A DNA stretch of 64,000 nt, taken from Aquilonibacter sp963820185 (GTDB taxonomy: Bacteria > Vulcanimicrobiota > Vulcanimicrobiia > Vulcanimicrobiales > Vulcanimicrobiaceae). Made by a program: the position numbers and the translations under genes. This document shows positions 1 to 8,307 of this stretch, in pieces. Each line of letters begins with the position of its first letter. Position 1 is the first letter of the stretch. The notes beneath the pieces were generated by a model. The model had not been told where the DNA came from, ran no database searches, and worked only from the letters and a program-made list of their open reading frames with translations. The stretch covers positions 372,001-436,000 of the forward strand of contig CAWFYV010000004.1 of the NCBI GenBank assembly GCA_963820185.1, written 5' to 3'.

Positions 1-848
1 GGAATCTGTTCGTCGACGCGCGGCGGTTGCAGCGCACCGGATTCAAAACCCGGACGCAAGTGGTCGAGGATGCGCGCGCACTGATCTGCGGGTGCCTGCG
101 CAGAGTCGACACCGATGATCGTCAATTGCCGGCGATAGAGATCGAAGAGATCGAGGTTCACGTCTTTCCCGCCAATTTTTGAAATAATCACCATCCGCCC
201 GCGGATTGCGAGCGACTGCAACAGCTGCCCAAAGATCGAGGCTCCGACAACGTTGAGCGCAAGATCGACACCACGTCCCTGCGTCGCGGTCTTTACCGCA
301 TCGTTGACCGTGCCCGCGTCGAACTCCGGGCGATCGAACGCCACAACGTGGGCACCGAGCCACGTTGCAACTTGCACGGCGGCACCGCCGACCGCGCCAT
401 GCGCGCCCGAGATCAGGACCCATTCGCCGGATTTCAACCCGCCGCGATCGACCAACGTCAGATACGCCGTAATAAGCGGCAGCCCGGCGGCCGCCGTCTG
501 CGCCGGCGTCAAGTTGTTGGGACGTAACGTTACGTCTTGCGCAGGGACGGCGAGATACTCGGCGTGCGATCCATCGCGCGTGAATCCCAACTCACCGCCG
601 GAGCCCCACACTTTTGCGCCTGCCAACGTATCCGGCCCCTCGACGACCGTTCCCGCGAAATCACGACCGATGATGCGCGGTAACGTCGTCTGGTGAAATC
701 CACCCCGAATATTGACCGCGTCGCTTGGGTTCACACCCGCCGCCTCGATCTTGACGAGTACCTCGCCCGGCGCCGGGGTGGGCGTTGCGACGTCGCGCAC
801 GCGCACGTCGCTAGGATCGCCGAACTGCGTGATCTGTATCGCGCGCAT
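1..848 (-). CDS. NADPH:quinone oxidoreductase-like zinc-independent alcohol dehydrogenase family protein (3' end cut by window)
   Basis: The frame opens at ATG 848 and is still open at base 1, so about 282 residues are visible and the C-terminus is missing. The start MRAIQITQFGDPSDV, the GroES-like section with GEVLVKIEAAGVNPSD near residues 28-44, and the nucleotide-binding turn SGAHGAVGGAAVQVA near residues 150-165 are typical of the QOR branch of the medium-chain dehydrogenase family. The AxxGxxG pattern is that of NADPH-dependent quinone or enone reductases. No cysteine/histidine structural-zinc cluster is visible. It is divergent from the methylmalonyl-CoA mutase gene with about 80 bases between starts. 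The family assignment is firm; the substrate is unknown. Confidence 0.85.
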   Translation of the reverse strand, partial: MRAIQITQFGDPSDVRVRDVATPTPAPGEVLVKIEAAGVNPSDAVNIRGGFHQTTLPRIIGRDFAGTVVEGPDTLAGAKVWGSGGELGFTRDGSHAEYLAVPAQDVTLRPNNLTPAQTAAAGLPLITAYLTLVDRGGLKSGEWVLISGAHGAVGGAAVQVATWLGAHVVAFDRPEFDAGTVNDAVKTATQGRGVDLALNVVGASIFGQLLQSLAIRGRMVIISKIGGKDVNLDLFDLYRRQLTIIGVDSAQAPADQCARILDHLRPGFESGALQPPRVDEQI

Positions 849-882
849 AGTATTCGTGATCCTAGCGTGGATGGCGGCGCTT

Positions 883-904
883 GGGAAGGGAAGCCTGCCT
901 TCCC
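883..904. repeat. short inverted repeat between divergent genes
   Basis: Seven-base perfect arms GGGAAGG (883-889) and CCTTCCC (898-904) surround an 8-base spacer in the 79-base gap between the QOR-like gene and the mutase gene. It could be an operator or an RNA hairpin in the mutase leader. There is no T-run, so it is not a standard terminator. Confidence 0.35.
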
Positions 905-927
905 CTCACGCCGAATAGGCTGGTTCA

Positions 928-2508
928 ATGGCACGGGAATTCAACGCGAGCGGCATCCCGCTCGAAGCCCACTACGATCGAACCGAAGACGCTTCGCACG
1001 ACCTAGGCGAGCCGGGTGCATTTCCATATGGGCGCGGTATTCGTGCCGACATGTACCGTGGACGTCTGTGGACGATGCGGCAATACGCAGGTTTTGCAAC
1101 CGCCGCGGAATCGAACGCTCGCTATCGCTATCTGCTCGAGCGCGGCACGACCGGCCTCTCCGTAGCGTTCGATCTCCCGACGCAACTCGGCCACGATTCT
1201 GACGCACCGCTCGCGCGCGGCGAAGTCGGAAAGGTCGGCGTCGCGATCGACTCGATTGCGGACATGGAGACCCTCCTCGACGGCATCCCGCTCGATGAAG
1301 TCACGGTCTCGATGACGATCAATGCGCCGGCTTCGATCCTGCTCGCGATGCTGCTTGCGGTTGCACGCCGTCGCGGCATTCCATTCGAGAAGCTTGGCGG
1401 GACGATTCAAAACGACGTGCTCAAAGAGTATGCCGCGCGTGGGACCTATATCTATCCACCGAACCAATCGATGCGTCTCGTCACTGACGTGATGAGTTAT
1501 TGTGCGCGCGACGTGCCACAGTGGAACACTATCTCGATCTCGGGCTATCACATTCGGGAAGCCGGTTCGACCGCTGTTGAAGAGATCGCGTTCACTCTCT
1601 CCAACGCGAAGGCGTACCTGCGCGCCGCCCGCGACACAGGGATCGATCTCGACGTGGTCGCGCCGCGCCTCTCGTTCTTCTGGAACGCGCACAACGATTT
1701 CTTCGAAGAGGTTGCGAAGTTTCGCGCCGCACGTTACCTCTGGGCACACATCACGCGTGAGGAGTTTGGCTGCAAAGATCCACGCTCGCAGATGCTGCGC
1801 TTCCACACGCAAACGGGCGGCTCAACGCTAACTGCGCAGGAGCCCGACAACAACGTGGTTCGCGTGACGCTGCAAGCGCTCGCGGCAGTGTTGGGCGGGA
1901 CGCAATCGCTGCACACCAACGGTAAGGACGAAGCGCTCGCGCTTCCGACCGCCGAGAGCGCGAAAGTTGCCCTGCGTACGCAGCAGATCATTGGCTACGA
2001 GTCGGGCGTCGCCGACGTGGTTGATCCGCTCGCCGGCTCGTACTACGTCGAGTCACTGACGAATCAATTGATCGAGCGCGCGCGGACGTTGATCGGCGAG
2101 GTTGACGAGTTGGGCGGCAGTATTGCCGCGATCGAGAGCGGGTGGATGCAGACGCGGATCGCCGACTCCGCATACGAAGCACAACGAGCGATCGAGCGCG
2201 GCGAAAGCGTCGTCGTCGGCGTCAACAAGTTTGCAGAAAAAGACGCCAGCAACGCATCGATCCCACTCCTGCGAGTCGACGAGGCGATCGAGCGAGAACA
2301 GGTCGCGCGTTTACGGCAATTCCGAGCAGCGCGAGACGCCGAGCGTGTCGAGACACGGCTTGCCGACGTGCGTACCGCCGCCGCGAGTAAGGACAACCTC
2401 ATGCCGCACTTTATCGAAGCGGTCGATGCCGGCGCGACACTCGGCGAAATCTGCAATGTGTTGCGGGACGTCTTCGGCGTCTACCGGGCCAAAGAGGTCG
2501 TGGCATGA
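928..2508 (+). CDS. methylmalonyl-CoA mutase, catalytic (large) subunit without B12-binding domain
   Basis: This 526-residue protein interconverts methylmalonyl-CoA and succinyl-CoA in propionate and branched-chain metabolism. It has the barrel-domain signatures LWTMRQYAGFATAAESN (residues 48-64), GLSVAFDLPTQLGHDSD and ISISGYHIREAGST (H208 is the conserved histidine). The Arg in KEYAARGTYIYPP (about residue 171) aligns with the mutase arginine that binds the substrate carboxylate; isobutyryl-CoA mutases have Gln there, so the methylmalonyl substrate is favoured. It ends at the FGVYRAKE segment, so the roughly 130-residue cobalamin domain of one-chain mutases is absent and a separate B12 subunit is expected. 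The stop overlaps the epimerase start (ATGA), so the two are cotranscribed. Confidence 0.93.
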   Translation: MAREFNASGIPLEAHYDRTEDASHDLGEPGAFPYGRGIRADMYRGRLWTMRQYAGFATAAESNARYRYLLERGTTGLSVAFDLPTQLGHDSDAPLARGEVGKVGVAIDSIADMETLLDGIPLDEVTVSMTINAPASILLAMLLAVARRRGIPFEKLGGTIQNDVLKEYAARGTYIYPPNQSMRLVTDVMSYCARDVPQWNTISISGYHIREAGSTAVEEIAFTLSNAKAYLRAARDTGIDLDVVAPRLSFFWNAHNDFFEEVAKFRAARYLWAHITREEFGCKDPRSQMLRFHTQTGGSTLTAQEPDNNVVRVTLQALAAVLGGTQSLHTNGKDEALALPTAESAKVALRTQQIIGYESGVADVVDPLAGSYYVESLTNQLIERARTLIGEVDELGGSIAAIESGWMQTRIADSAYEAQRAIERGESVVVGVNKFAEKDASNASIPLLRVDEAIEREQVARLRQFRAARDAERVETRLADVRTAAASKDNLMPHFIEAVDAGATLGEICNVLRDVFGVYRAKEVVA

Positions 2509-2903
2509 AGATCGATCACATCGCGATCGTCGTCAAGGATCTGGATGCGACGATCGACCTCTACACGCAAACGCTGGGCTTTAAGCCGATCTATCGCGAG
2601 ACGATCGTCGACCAGGGCGTCGAAGCGGTCGGCTTGGAGGCGGGCGATTCGATCATCGAGCTCTTGCGCCCGCTCGATCCCGAATCGCCGATCGCGCGGT
2701 TCCGCGGCGACGCCGTGACGAAATTGCATCACACCGCCTATCGCGTCGATGACATCGAGACGGCCCTCGCAGACTACAAATCGAAGGGCGTGCGCTTAAT
2801 CGACGAACGGCCGCGCAAAGGCGCGCACGGCAACCTCATCGCCTTTCTGCACCCCAAGTCCACCGGCGGCGTACTGATCGAACTCTGTCAGCGCGACCAC
2901 TAA
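2505..2903 (+). CDS. mce: methylmalonyl-CoA epimerase
   Basis: A 132-residue vicinal-oxygen-chelate protein that would epimerise (S)- to (R)-methylmalonyl-CoA for the mutase encoded just upstream. It starts with MKIDHIAIVVKDLDATIDLY. The expected metal ligands of the family are visible: H5, Q37 (in VDQGVE), a His in LHHTAYRV (75/76) and E126 in VLIELCQ. The length is normal for the family. The start overlaps the mutase stop by four bases. The 3' end overlaps the stop of the convergent DUF4127 gene by four bases. Confidence 0.93.
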   Translation: MKIDHIAIVVKDLDATIDLYTQTLGFKPIYRETIVDQGVEAVGLEAGDSIIELLRPLDPESPIARFRGDAVTKLHHTAYRVDDIETALADYKSKGVRLIDERPRKGAHGNLIAFLHPKSTGGVLIELCQRDH

Positions 2904-4393
2904 AGGTTTGGCGCCAAGCGCACGTCGATCTGCGTATCGAACGTGCGGTCCCACGGTAACGTGATCGACATCGCCGCAATGTGGAGCCGCGGGTAGAGCA
3001 GCGCAAGCGTCGCCTGCGCCTCGTACCACAGTAGTTCGCGATTGCGCTGCGCCGTCGCTGCCGCAACGTCAGGGGACAGCAGCGTGTGATCGGTTAGGCC
3101 CTGCGCCGCCAGCCACGCGTTGAGCGCCGGACGCACGTCGTCGTGAAAATCCACATCGTCGATAAAGCGCAGGTAGGTAAACGTCTGGTGCGCGAGCGCG
3201 TTGTAGCTGTGCAGCCTGCGGCCCGCGCCGGCGGCAATCGCTTCGGCAAGCGCCGTACCGACGGTATTTGCATTGGTGTTCCAGGCCGCATACGCGTCGA
3301 GGCGACTCGCCAGTCCGGATGAGAGCAGCGTATTTGCGAAGGCTTTCTGGTCGTCGTAGCTCTTCTCGAACGAGAGATCGACCACGGCAACGGACGTGCC
3401 GGAATCCAGATCGGCGCGAATTGCCCCACGAAAGGCATCGTCGAGCGCCTCGCCCGTATCGGGAACCCGCACGTAGAGTGCGATATCAGGCCTAGTATCG
3501 TCGTTCGCGCCGCCGCACAACGTGATGAGCCGATCGATTGTCATCCCAATCGGCGTATACTCGAGCGGATCTTGGTACGATGCACCCTGCGGCGTCGAGT
3601 AGTGAACCGCAACGCGCGGCATCCAGTGCGCATCGCGCGTGAGCGCATGTGCGACGAGCGCCATGCCGAGTTCATCGGCGCCCGGCTCGATCGACACGCG
3701 GTTGGCCAGATCGTTCGCGTCGAGATACACCTGGAGCGCCTGCACTTCTGGAACGTGCAGCCCATACGGCTTCGCGTCGTCTTGTCCAAGCACCAGCCGG
3801 TCGATCGATCCCGCACGCGCCTTATCCAGCAGCACGCGATCCACGGCGTAGTTGCGTGCACGCGTTTGCAGGTATTGATCGAGCACGCTCTCGCCGATCA
3901 GCCCGCGCAGACGCTGTGCCTCATCGAGTTCCGACGGCTCGAGCGGATCGTGCAGGTTCGCATATTGTTGCAGGTACGACCATATTGGGTAGGGCGCGAA
4001 GTACGGCGTGTTCGCTGGAATGCCGGTCGGCGCCAGGCGCATAATCGTGCCGAAGACACCGATCCACGCAGTGCCGTACCGCATATGCAAGCGGTCGAGC
4101 TCGCGCAGGCGCGTATAGGCGTCGCCGTAGCTGGGGCCGGGAACACGCGATGCGATCAAGCCGCCGTACGCGAGCATGTCGCTCGAGAGCACATAGGTGT
4201 GGGTGCTCTGCGCGCTCCTGTTCAACCACGCGATGATCCCGTCGGCATCGCCGGGCTGCAAGTTGTTGCCAAGCAGCGTTTGCGGCGGTGCCACAACGGA
4301 ACGTCCGGCGATCGCGCCAAGCATGACCGGAAGATGCCAGGTGACCTGCCGGTTGTCCATCGGCACGAAGACGATCGCCGCGGCGAGCAGCAC
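2900..4393 (-). CDS. DUF4127 family protein, last gene of a peptidoglycan-recycling operon
   Basis: A 497-residue protein of the uncharacterised DUF4127 family. Its opening FVPMDNRQVTWHLPVMLG matches the family pattern of a strand followed by P-x-D-x-R-P/Q-V. Other recognisable parts are VLSSDMLAYGGLIASR (about 68-83), FGTIMRLAPT, VLGQDDAKPYGLH and PGADELGMALVA, where acidic and Gly residues cluster as in an alpha/beta enzyme core. A single hydrophobic stretch starts the protein, with no clear signal cleavage site. It begins two bases after the murQ stop and so lies in the nagZ-anmK-murQ operon. The function is unknown; the context suggests a role in cell-wall sugar or peptide salvage. Confidence 0.85.
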   Translation of the reverse strand: MLLAAAIVFVPMDNRQVTWHLPVMLGAIAGRSVVAPPQTLLGNNLQPGDADGIIAWLNRSAQSTHTYVLSSDMLAYGGLIASRVPGPSYGDAYTRLRELDRLHMRYGTAWIGVFGTIMRLAPTGIPANTPYFAPYPIWSYLQQYANLHDPLEPSELDEAQRLRGLIGESVLDQYLQTRARNYAVDRVLLDKARAGSIDRLVLGQDDAKPYGLHVPEVQALQVYLDANDLANRVSIEPGADELGMALVAHALTRDAHWMPRVAVHYSTPQGASYQDPLEYTPIGMTIDRLITLCGGANDDTRPDIALYVRVPDTGEALDDAFRGAIRADLDSGTSVAVVDLSFEKSYDDQKAFANTLLSSGLASRLDAYAAWNTNANTVGTALAEAIAAGAGRRLHSYNALAHQTFTYLRFIDDVDFHDDVRPALNAWLAAQGLTDHTLLSPDVAAATAQRNRELLWYEAQATLALLYPRLHIAAMSITLPWDRTFDTQIDVRLAPNL

Positions 4394-4395
4394 CT

Positions 4396-5274
4396 TTAGA
4401 GCAACGATCGCAGCGACTCCGTTTGCAAGAGTGTGCGCGCGCCTTCGGCATCGACGCTTCGCGCGATCATAACAACCGCGACTTTGACGCTGCCGCTCGC
4501 AGCGTCGAGTGCCGCGTGCACGCGAAGGTCATCCGCGCCGGTGAGCTCCCGCACCAAACGCTCCGCGCGGCCGCGCAGTTTCTCGTTGGTTGCGACCACG
4601 TCGACCATAAGATTGTCGTGCACTCTGCCGAGTCGGACCATGACCGCGGTCGAGAGCGTGTTGAGCGTGATCTTCTGCGCGGTTCCCGCCTTGAGGCGCG
4701 TTGAGCCGCTGAGGACTTCGGGTCCGGTCGGCAGCACGATCGCAAGCGAAGCCGCGGCGACCAGCGCCGATGCGTCGCTGCTGGTTATGGCAACGGTGAG
4801 TGCACCGATCTCCCGCGCACGTTCGAGCGCGGCGACCACGAATCGCGCACCGCCGCTCGCCGAGATGCCGACCACGACGTCATCGGGCGTGACGTGCTCG
4901 TCCATCGCGTGCTCGCCGGCAGCAGCATCATCTTCCGCGCCTTCAACGGCTTCGCGCAAGGCGCGATCGCCGCCCGCGATATGCGCGCACACAAGCGCCG
5001 CCGGCGTTCCGAAGGTCGGGGGCATCTCCGATGCATCCAAGACGCCCAGGCGTCCGCTCGAGCCGGCGCCGACGTAGTGTACGCGTCCACCACGCTTGAC
5101 GCGTTCGACAGTCGCCTCAACGACCCGCGCCAACGTCGCGGCCTGTGCACGAACAACCGCGACGGCTTCGCTCTGATCCCGCACGAGCAGATCGACCAGC
5201 TCGCGCGTCTCGAGGAGGTCGAGCCCGGTACTCTGCGGATTACGCTCCTCGGTCGGCGGCAGCGGCTGTTTCAT
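4396..5274 (-). CDS. murQ: N-acetylmuramic acid 6-phosphate etherase
   Basis: A 292-residue SIS-domain lyase that splits the lactyl ether of MurNAc-6-P to give GlcNAc-6-P and D-lactate. The family start STGLDLLETRELVDLL is present, followed by VGAGSSGRLGVLDASEMPPT, whose Glu matches the catalytic Glu of E. coli MurQ, and EAVEGAEDDAAAG with the second conserved Glu. GISASGGARFV and VLSGSTRLKAGTAQK complete the sugar-phosphate site. The ATG overlaps the end of the upstream kinase gene by four bases, so the two are translationally coupled. It accepts MurNAc-6-P from AnmK and probably from the BadF-type kinase. Confidence 0.96.
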   Translation of the reverse strand: MKQPLPPTEERNPQSTGLDLLETRELVDLLVRDQSEAVAVVRAQAATLARVVEATVERVKRGGRVHYVGAGSSGRLGVLDASEMPPTFGTPAALVCAHIAGGDRALREAVEGAEDDAAAGEHAMDEHVTPDDVVVGISASGGARFVVAALERAREIGALTVAITSSDASALVAAASLAIVLPTGPEVLSGSTRLKAGTAQKITLNTLSTAVMVRLGRVHDNLMVDVVATNEKLRGRAERLVRELTGADDLRVHAALDAASGSVKVAVVMIARSVDAEGARTLLQTESLRSLL

Positions 5275-6167
5275 CGTGCGATCCTGCGCGCAAGCTCGAG
5301 CGCACCGTAGACCGGTAACGGTGCCGATTTCACCGGCTGCAGCAGCGGCATATCGGCGAGCAGGCGCGTCTCTACCAAATACGAGAGCAATGAATTCTCG
5401 GCAAAAAGTCCACCGGCAAAAACGAGCGGGAGTTCGCGTTTGCCAAGCTCCGCGCGATGCACGAGTGATTTGACCAGCTCCACCAGCTCGTGCGCTGCGC
5501 CTTGCACGATCTTTGCCGCCACGCGTTCGCCGGTGCCGGCACGATCGAGCACGAGCGGCGCGAGTGCGGCGACGCTTGCGACCACATTCGGCTCCCCGTA
5601 CACACGCCCGAGGAGCGCTTGTGCATCGGCGACTTGCAACCGCGAAGCGATTGCGTCGAAGAGTTCGCTATGCGGCGTGCGCCCGTCGTACCATCGCAAC
5701 ATCTGCGCAAGTGCGGCACGCCCGATCGCGAATCCCGACCCGTCATCACCGAGCAAGTACCCGTAACCACCCGCGCGATGTGCTGCCTCACCTACGCGCG
5801 CGTAGGCAATCGAGCCCGTTCCGGCGATCAACACTGCGCCGTCACCCAGCGGAACCGCGGCGCGTAGCGCAATCTCGGCATCGTCGTGCACACCGATCGC
5901 TCCGTGCGGAAAAAACGCGCGCAGCGCCGCTTCGAGGGCGCGTGCGATCACCGTATCTCCCGCGCCCGCCGAACCAACAACGAGCGCGTCAAACGCATCG
6001 CCGCGCAAGGCCCCGCGGACCGTAGCCGCGATCCGCCCGGCGGCGAGTTCGACGCCTTCGGTGCGCACGTTGGCCGCATCGCCCTGCGCGTCGCTCGTGA
6101 CGCCATCGCGCTCGACTGTACAATCCAGCGAACTTCCGCCCACGTCAACGCCTACGAAGATCGGCAC
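5271..6167 (-). CDS. BadF/BadG/BcrA/BcrD-family sugar kinase, probable N-acetylmuramate/N-acetylglucosamine kinase (MurK-like)
   Basis: A 298-residue ASKHA-fold kinase. The phosphate-1 motif is GVDVGGSSLDCTV (residues 5-17), a second phosphate motif is IAGTGSIAYAR, and GGYGYLLGDDGSGFAIG is the hallmark of the GlcNAc-kinase branch of the BadF family. MurK of Clostridium acetobutylicum, which phosphorylates MurNAc and GlcNAc, is in this family, and the neighbours anmK and murQ make that the best guess here; a plain GlcNAc kinase is the alternative. The gene overlaps the end of anmK by 16 bases and the murQ start by four. With it, no MurNAc-specific PTS would be needed to feed MurQ. Confidence 0.85.
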   Translation of the reverse strand: MPIFVGVDVGGSSLDCTVERDGVTSDAQGDAANVRTEGVELAAGRIAATVRGALRGDAFDALVVGSAGAGDTVIARALEAALRAFFPHGAIGVHDDAEIALRAAVPLGDGAVLIAGTGSIAYARVGEAAHRAGGYGYLLGDDGSGFAIGRAALAQMLRWYDGRTPHSELFDAIASRLQVADAQALLGRVYGEPNVVASVAALAPLVLDRAGTGERVAAKIVQGAAHELVELVKSLVHRAELGKRELPLVFAGGLFAENSLLSYLVETRLLADMPLLQPVKSAPLPVYGALELARRIAR

Positions 6168-7303
6168 TCTGACTCCACCTCGGCAATCAATCGACGCAAC
6201 GCAAAGGGCGCAAGTGCGCCGAGCGGAACTGCACGCGATGCGCCCGTAACGCGTGGCACGTTGGCTGCCCGTTCGCGCAGCGTTTCGTATCCCAAGACCG
6301 CAAACGCCATCGCCTCCTTTGCATCGCCGTTCACACCAACGACCTCGCTGGGTTCGACGCGCGCGTACGGAAGCCGTGCCGCAATCCGGCGCAGCAGTGC
6401 AAGATTTCTTGCACCTCCGCCGCTGCAGAGGATGCGCGCCTGCGCCATACCAAGTGAGGTAATAGCGTCTGCAACCGACACCGCCGTGAGCTCGGTAAGC
6501 GTCGCGCAGCCATCCTCGGTCGAAAGGCCCTCGAGCACGGCGCGATGCGCCAACAAAAACTGGGCGCCGAAGCGCTCGCGCCCGGTCGACTTCGGTGGCA
6601 CTTCTGCAAAGTACGGATCGGCCAGCATCCGTACAAGCGCCGCCTCATCTACCCTTCCCGCTGCGGCCAGCACGCCATCCTCGTCGTAGCCGCGCGCGAG
6701 CCCGGTGCGCATCTGCACGAAGGCATCGATCAACATCATGCCTGGTCCGGTATCGAAGGCCATCACGTCGTTCGGAGATGCGCCACGCGGGAGCGAGGTG
6801 ACGTTGGCGATGCCGCCGATATTGAGCGCGACGCGCTCTTCAATCGGATCGGCGAGTAGCAGCATGTCGACATAGGGTACGAGCGGCGCACCGCTCCCGC
6901 CAACGACACAATCCGCCGAACGAAAATCGTAGCACACCGTTGCGCGCAGTGCCTCGCGAATCACAAAAGGATCGCCCAGCTGCATCGTGCAATGCGCCGT
7001 GCCGTCGTGATAGATCGTCTGCCCATGCGACGCGACATAATCGACACCGAGCGCCCCTGCGGCCGTACGCGCTGCGCGCGCGAAGGCTGCGCCGAGGCGG
7101 CGATGGAGATCGGCGATCGTTGGCGCGGTCGCAGTGTGCGGCGGCAGCGCCGCGCGCAATTGCCGATCTAAGGTGTCCTCAAAAGGAACGGTCACGAAAT
7201 TCAGCAAGTCGATCGCATAGCTCGCGTCACGCGGAACAATACGCACGAGCGCCGCGTCGATCCCATCCAGCGACGTCCCGCTCATCAATCCAACGGCAAT
7301 CAT
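6152..7303 (-). CDS. anmK: 1,6-anhydro-N-acetylmuramic acid kinase
   Basis: A 383-residue kinase that hydrolyses the anhydro ring and phosphorylates anhydro-MurNAc to MurNAc-6-P, the MurQ substrate. The start MIAVGLMSGTSLDGIDAALV is diagnostic of AnmK. SHGQTIYHD, GGIANVTSLP and AFDTGPGMMLIDAF (with the conserved Asp) and CSGGGARNLALLRRI follow in the usual order. The length is normal. Its start overlaps the end of the serine hydrolase gene by four bases. Presence of AnmK implies that the cell makes anhydro-muropeptides, i.e. it has lytic transglycosylases. Confidence 0.96.
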   Translation of the reverse strand: MIAVGLMSGTSLDGIDAALVRIVPRDASYAIDLLNFVTVPFEDTLDRQLRAALPPHTATAPTIADLHRRLGAAFARAARTAAGALGVDYVASHGQTIYHDGTAHCTMQLGDPFVIREALRATVCYDFRSADCVVGGSGAPLVPYVDMLLLADPIEERVALNIGGIANVTSLPRGASPNDVMAFDTGPGMMLIDAFVQMRTGLARGYDEDGVLAAAGRVDEAALVRMLADPYFAEVPPKSTGRERFGAQFLLAHRAVLEGLSTEDGCATLTELTAVSVADAITSLGMAQARILCSGGGARNLALLRRIAARLPYARVEPSEVVGVNGDAKEAMAFAVLGYETLRERAANVPRVTGASRAVPLGALAPFALRRLIAEVESECRSS

Positions 7304-8307
7304 CGTCCGAACGCTTCGATCACAGCGTCGTAAAACGCCACTCGTAACGGGCGGGAATCTTCACGCCCGAAGTAGACGGCGTTGGTGAGCAGCACGGCTT
7401 GCAGGTCGCGATCCGGGTCGGCCCACACGCTCGTTCCGGTGAACCCGGTATGTCCGAAGGTGCGCGGGCCGAAGAGCGCGCCGCACGAGTTCTCGTCGGT
7501 GGTCTTGAGCGCCCAGCCCAAACCGCGACGCAACACCGGATCGTCCGCGGTGCACACGATTGCGCGGCGCGCCAAGTCCGCGGGCAGCACGGTCTGTGCG
7601 CGACCATTCGCGGCGGCGAGGTAGTCGTCAGTCATGCGGGCAACCGCGGCGGCAGTCCCAAAGAGCCCGGCGTGTCCGGCCACACCGCCCATGAGATGCG
7701 CCTTCTCGTCGTGCACGCTGCCCTGTACCCGTCCGCGCCACGCATCTTCTTCCGTCGCGGGGATCGCCGAACGATCGGCGAGCGGCGGATTGAACGTCAC
7801 GTCGGCTCCAAACAACTGCGCAACCGCGCTGCCCAGGGCACGTCCGCCGATGCGTTCGGTTGCGGCGCCGAGCGCGATAAAGCCGAGGTCGCTGTAGATC
7901 ACGCGTCCGCCCGGCGCCGCTACGAGCGGGCGCCGCAATGCAAAATCGGCGACGTCGAGATCGAGCAGCTCGCGGTAATCGGCCCCGGAGTGCATCCCCG
8001 AATTGTGCGCGAGTAGCATGCGCATCGTAATCGGCGCATGTTCGTCGTCATTCCACTCCGGCAGAAATCGACGCAGCGGTGCATCGAGTTCGACGAGGCC
8101 GCGTGCGACAAGATCGAGCGCTACCGTCGAGATGAAGATCTTCGTAAGCGAGGCGAGATCGAACCGGGTATCGACATAGACCGGCGCACCTTTCGCATCG
8201 GTACGCGTCGTTCCGAAGGCGCGTTCGTAGACGAGTTCTCCGCCGCGTTCGACGCGGGCCACGGCCGCGGTAAAAGAGCGGTCCAGTGCGGCTTCAAGCG
8301 AGCGCAA
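7300..8307 (-). CDS. serine hydrolase of the beta-lactamase/PBP4-like family, AmiE (YbbE)-like
   Basis: About 335 residues with the penicillin-binding fold. SLTK (in DLASLTKIFIS) is the nucleophile motif, YSDLG is the Tyr-x-Asp/Asn motif, and FGHTGFTGTSVW is the third element (HTG). In Bacillus subtilis the nagZ neighbour AmiE (YbbE), an N-acetylmuramoyl-L-alanine amidase, belongs to this family and sits in the same kind of cluster, so an amidase acting on muropeptides is plausible; esterase or D-Ala-peptidase activity cannot be excluded. I chose TTG 8307 because GGAG lies nine bases upstream and the overlap with nagZ is only 14 bases. Upstream ATGs at 8376 and 8385 would overlap nagZ by 80-90 bases. 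Confidence 0.8.
   Translation of the reverse strand: MRSLEAALDRSFTAAVARVERGGELVYERAFGTTRTDAKGAPVYVDTRFDLASLTKIFISTVALDLVARGLVELDAPLRRFLPEWNDDEHAPITMRMLLAHNSGMHSGADYRELLDLDVADFALRRPLVAAPGGRVIYSDLGFIALGAATERIGGRALGSAVAQLFGADVTFNPPLADRSAIPATEEDAWRGRVQGSVHDEKAHLMGGVAGHAGLFGTAAAVARMTDDYLAAANGRAQTVLPADLARRAIVCTADDPVLRRGLGWALKTTDENSCGALFGPRTFGHTGFTGTSVWADPDRDLQAVLLTNAVYFGREDSRPLRVAFYDAVIEAFGR

Noticed and set aside
1003..1812. 269-codon minus-strand open frame within the mutase gene
   Set aside because: Antisense of conserved mutase sequence with no motif of its own.
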